Origin: DATDAW01 sp036524675
Lineage (GTDB): Bacteria > Verrucomicrobiota > Verrucomicrobiia > Chthoniobacterales > DASVRZ01
NCBI GenBank assembly: GCA_036524675.1
Contig: DATDBU010000072.1
Span: forward strand, 1 to 6,530
Length of the DNA stretch: 6,530 nucleotides
Reading direction: 5' to 3'
Positions within the stretch are counted from its first letter, which is position 1; the number at the start of each line of letters is the position of its first letter. This document shows, one piece after another, positions 4,624-6,530 of the stretch. The translations under genes and the position numbers were made by a program. The notes beneath the pieces were generated by a model. The model saw only the letters and a program-made list of their open reading frames with translations. It was not told where the DNA came from and made no database searches.

Positions 4624-6024
4624 TCTCGAGTCATGCTCGATCGAACGACCCGTCTCATGCCTTGACGAAGCTTCGGAAACAGGAGGAAGGGGAATTTCGC
4701 AAACGATCCTAAGGCCTCCTTCGCGCTTGCCGGTCTCAGCGTGAATAGTGCCATGGTGAAGTTCGATGATGCTCCGGCAAATGGCTAACCCCAGACCACT
4801 GCCGGGTTTGGCAGAAGCTTCCGGAGCCACTCGAACGAAACGCTCGAAAATCCGTTTCTGCTGGTCGGCTGCCACTCCGGGACCTTCGTCTTCGACCGCA
4901 ATGCGCCACGCGTCCACTGTAAACGTCGATTCCAAGGTCAGGAGGCTTCCCTGCGGTGAGAAATTCAAAGCGTTGGTGATGAGGTTGAGCAGAACCTGTC
5001 GCATCCATTTCCGGTCGAAGCGCACTTCCTCAGAACCCTCGATTGTTTCCTCAAAGCGAACCCCCGCATGCTCGGTCAGCATGCGCGCATCGGCAGCGAA
5101 AGATTTTAGGAACGGGCTGGCATCCTGGATGCGAAACTTCGTACCTATGGCTTGGGCCTCCGCCCGCGAAAGAAACAGCAGTTCTTCAATGATCTGGTTT
5201 AGGTGGGAAATTTCCTCGAGTTGAACCTGGACCGCTTCTTCCTGCTCGCTATTGAGCCCGCCTTCTGTGAGAAGCTTCTCTGCCTGCAGACGCACGAGCG
5301 AAAGGGGCGTTCTCAATTCATGCGAAGCCTCTGCGCTGAACCGCCGCACCTGCTCAAACGAAGATTCAAGCCGGTCAAACATTTCATTGAGCAACCGTGC
5401 CAATCCAGAGATCTCATCCTGCACATTGGAAACCGGGATGCGTTCGCTAAGGTTGTCGGATTGGATTCGGTTCGCGGTTTCCTGAATGAGACGCACAGGC
5501 CTTAAGGCAAGCTGACTGAGAACGAGGCCACTGGCCAGACTCGCAAGCAAAGTCAGGCATACCAATACCAGGCTGATCTGCGCGTAGCCATTCATCACCT
5601 CATGCACGGGGCCCATTGACGTCGCTATTCTTGCTTCAAATCCACTGTAGAAAAATCGGCCGACTCGTAGTTCGCCCAGACCCGGCAATTCCGCGTTGAA
5701 CGCTTTTCCAGTTCCATTCGTCGGCAGGTGATTTCCGCCGAGATTGACGGAGCTGTACACGACACCCTTATCCGGTTTGAGAATCTCCAGCATGAACGAT
5801 AATCGGTCCGTCGACGCCGTGTCGGCGCGCTCCGGATCGCCCGGCAGTGCGGCAAGAGCCCATAGCTGGACCTTTACGCGCTCGAACTCGCTGGCGTTTA
5901 GCAAGTCAAGACCGTTGATCAAATGACGGTTAAGCAAATAGTAGCCGATGGCGAGCAGAACGAAGAGCGTCAGCGTCGATACCAGCGAATACAGCAAGGC
6001 TAGGCGGGCACCGAGCGTCTTCAT
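4555..6024 (-). CDS. Membrane sensor histidine kinase (HAMP-HisKA-HATPase_c)
   Basis: A 489-residue inner-membrane kinase of the OmpR-partner (CusS/QseC-like) class. TM1 spans about 9-33, a roughly 115-residue periplasmic sensor segment (35-148) follows, and TM2 spans 150-173. HAMP covers 174-226 (LRPVRLIQETANRIQ ... DEISGLARLLNEMF). The H-box is FSAEASHELRTPL with His235 as phosphoacceptor; the N-box QVLLNLITNALNFSP has Asn347 and Asn351. G1 is EDEGPGVA (378-385), the F-box IFERF (392-396) and G2 GSGLGLAI (408-415). All catalytic motifs are intact. The ATP-binding domain ends near 446; a 40-residue polar tail follows, rich in Glu, Ser, Arg and Pro, and half of it is coded antisense to the transporter 3' end. 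The ATG at 6024 directly precedes TM1; no Shine-Dalgarno is evident. The response regulator lies upstream on the same strand, separated by 337 bp. The periplasmic domain has no motif that names the stimulus. Confidence 0.92.
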   Translation of the reverse strand: MKTLGARLALLYSLVSTLTLFVLLAIGYYLLNRHLINGLDLLNASEFERVKVQLWALAALPGDPERADTASTDRLSFMLEILKPDKGVVYSSVNLGGNHLPTNGTGKAFNAELPGLGELRVGRFFYSGFEARIATSMGPVHEVMNGYAQISLVLVCLTLLASLASGLVLSQLALRPVRLIQETANRIQSDNLSERIPVSNVQDEISGLARLLNEMFDRLESSFEQVRRFSAEASHELRTPLSLVRLQAEKLLTEGGLNSEQEEAVQVQLEEISHLNQIIEELLFLSRAEAQAIGTKFRIQDASPFLKSFAADARMLTEHAGVRFEETIEGSEEVRFDRKWMRQVLLNLITNALNFSPQGSLLTLESTFTVDAWRIAVEDEGPGVAADQQKRIFERFVRVAPEASAKPGSGLGLAICRSIIELHHGTIHAETGKREGGLRIVCEIPLPPVSEASSRHETGRSIEHDSRSPEANEAPPERAKSKPDGEVDD

Positions 6025-6361
6025 TGGTGGCGCAGATCGTCCGGCGGCCGCTGAGTTTCGACAATCGGAAATCTCATTTCCCGGGGAACTCTAATGATGC
6101 GCGCACGCATGCTTGTTTCCTGAATGAACTCTTTGCTTCTCGGCTCGTACGAGGAATGTGCACATTAACGAGAATTTATCAATCGTTCAGAAGAAAGAAC
6201 CCTTGTGGACGAACTGATTCCCTCATGAACTGTCCAGACGGGCTGCACGACGTTCGCACCAATGCTTAGGGTTGCGCCTACTCGACGCTGACAGGCGGCT
6301 TCGGCGAATAAGCGACCAGTTTCAATCACAGCGTTCCGCACGTATGCTTGCCCGAGCCTCG
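6025..6361 (-). promoter_or_regulatory. Regulator-kinase intergenic region with two adjacent palindromes
   Basis: The 337 bp between the response-regulator stop and the kinase start hold no gene I can support. Two perfect palindromes lie almost end to end: CTCGTACGAG (6144-6153) and AATGTGCACATT (6155-6166). They sit about 120-140 bp upstream of the kinase ATG and could be operator sites or part of a promoter region. In most OmpR-type pairs the two genes overlap or are a few bases apart, so this gap suggests the kinase may have its own promoter. No convincing -35/-10 pair was found on the minus strand, and no clear terminator after the regulator. One minus-strand frame stays open for about 70 codons to a TAA just before the second palindrome, but it has only GTG starts and no recognisable protein. 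Confidence 0.35.
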
Positions 6362-6530
6362 CTAAATGAGTTGATACCCGACGCCACGCACCGTCTTGAA
6401 GAGAGGCTTTCCGCCCGGGCTTTCGAGCTTCGACCTTAGCTTGCTCATGTAAACGTCGAGAAGATTCGTATCAACGTCATAATGCGACTCCCAGATCTTC
6501 TCGCAAATGAGGGTGCGGGGCAACGTGCGT
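6362..6530 (-). CDS. OmpR/PhoB-family response regulator, C-terminal DNA-binding part
   Basis: The last 55 codons of a gene that continues beyond the right edge. The sequence is a textbook winged-helix end: RTLICEKIWESHYDVDTN, then LLDVYMSKLRSKLES (the recognition helix region), then KPLFKTVRGVGYQLI and TAG at 6364-6362. The Arg-rich V-x-x-LR-KL helix contacts DNA and the TVRGVGY hairpin is the wing. The IWE.HYD.DTN wording is typical of the CusR/CzcR/QseB-like branch, often linked to metals or envelope signals, but the branch is not enough to fix the signal. The receiver domain with the phosphoacceptor Asp lies outside the window. It is transcribed toward the histidine kinase and is its probable partner. 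Confidence 0.93.
   Translation of the reverse strand, partial: RTLPRTLICEKIWESHYDVDTNLLDVYMSKLRSKLESPGGKPLFKTVRGVGYQLI

Noticed and set aside
4622..4642. Small hairpin (TCGAG-TCATG-CTCGA with GATC flanks) behind the transporter stop as a terminator.
   Set aside because: Five-pair core stem with a bulged extension, no T-run, and it lies within the kinase coding sequence.
6024..6269. An 81-codon plus-strand frame in the regulator-kinase gap.
   Set aside because: No Shine-Dalgarno, no recognisable features, no sensible partner; starts exactly on the complement of the kinase start codon.
6172..6345. A minus-strand frame of about 58 codons from GTG in the regulator-kinase gap, ending before the palindromes.
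   Set aside because: Only GTG starts, no ribosome site and no recognisable protein pattern.

Overview
The window is bacterial, GC-rich and gene-dense. Its style fits an Acidobacteria-like (Terriglobia) or other Gram-negative genome. Gram-negative is supported by the C-terminus of an outer-membrane porin at the left edge, ending in Phe as beta-barrels do. The phylum is only an impression from codon use and the insertion-sequence type, with no marker gene to confirm it.

Layout, left to right. (1) Positions 1-185 are the last 60 codons of an OprB-type carbohydrate-selective porin. (2) Positions 189-882 are a 694-bp IS3-family (IS407-group-like) element, starting 3 bp after the porin stop. It keeps imperfect terminal inverted repeats, an intact orfA and a frameshift-type A4G site, but orfB has lost its middle, including the whole DDE catalytic core. 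It is therefore a non-autonomous, internally deleted relic. (3) Positions 883-1097 are a leader with several short palindromes. (4) Positions 1098-2486 encode DctA, a C4-dicarboxylate/proton-or-sodium symporter of the SLC1 (DAACS) fold. (5) After a 195-bp gap come a hot-dog acyl-CoA thioesterase (2682-3161) and, 16 bp later, a DASS-family (CitT/2-oxoglutarate-malate translocator type) carboxylate transporter (3178-4623). These two look like one operon. (6) On the opposite strand is an OmpR-type two-component system: the C-terminus of the response regulator (6362 to beyond 6530), a 337-bp gap, then a full membrane sensor histidine kinase (4555-6024). The kinase's last 23 codons, stop included, overlap the last 23 codons of the transporter gene in a convergent 69-bp overlap.

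How it may work together. Two unrelated transporter families for di-/tricarboxylates lie side by side, with a CoA-thioester hydrolase between them, beside a porin and a two-component system. The reasonable inference is a locus for organic-acid uptake and handling. Whether the two-component system controls these transporters cannot be read from the sequence, and its regulator is of the OmpR/PhoB type rather than the NtrC type of classical DctB/DctD or the DcuR/CitB type.

No CRISPR array, tRNA, rRNA, phage or toxin-antitoxin gene was seen, and I found no clearly new system. The most unusual points are the deleted IS with duplicated subterminal boxes, the antisense overlap of kinase tail and transporter, the long regulator-kinase gap with two adjacent perfect palindromes, and several genes without a Shine-Dalgarno sequence.
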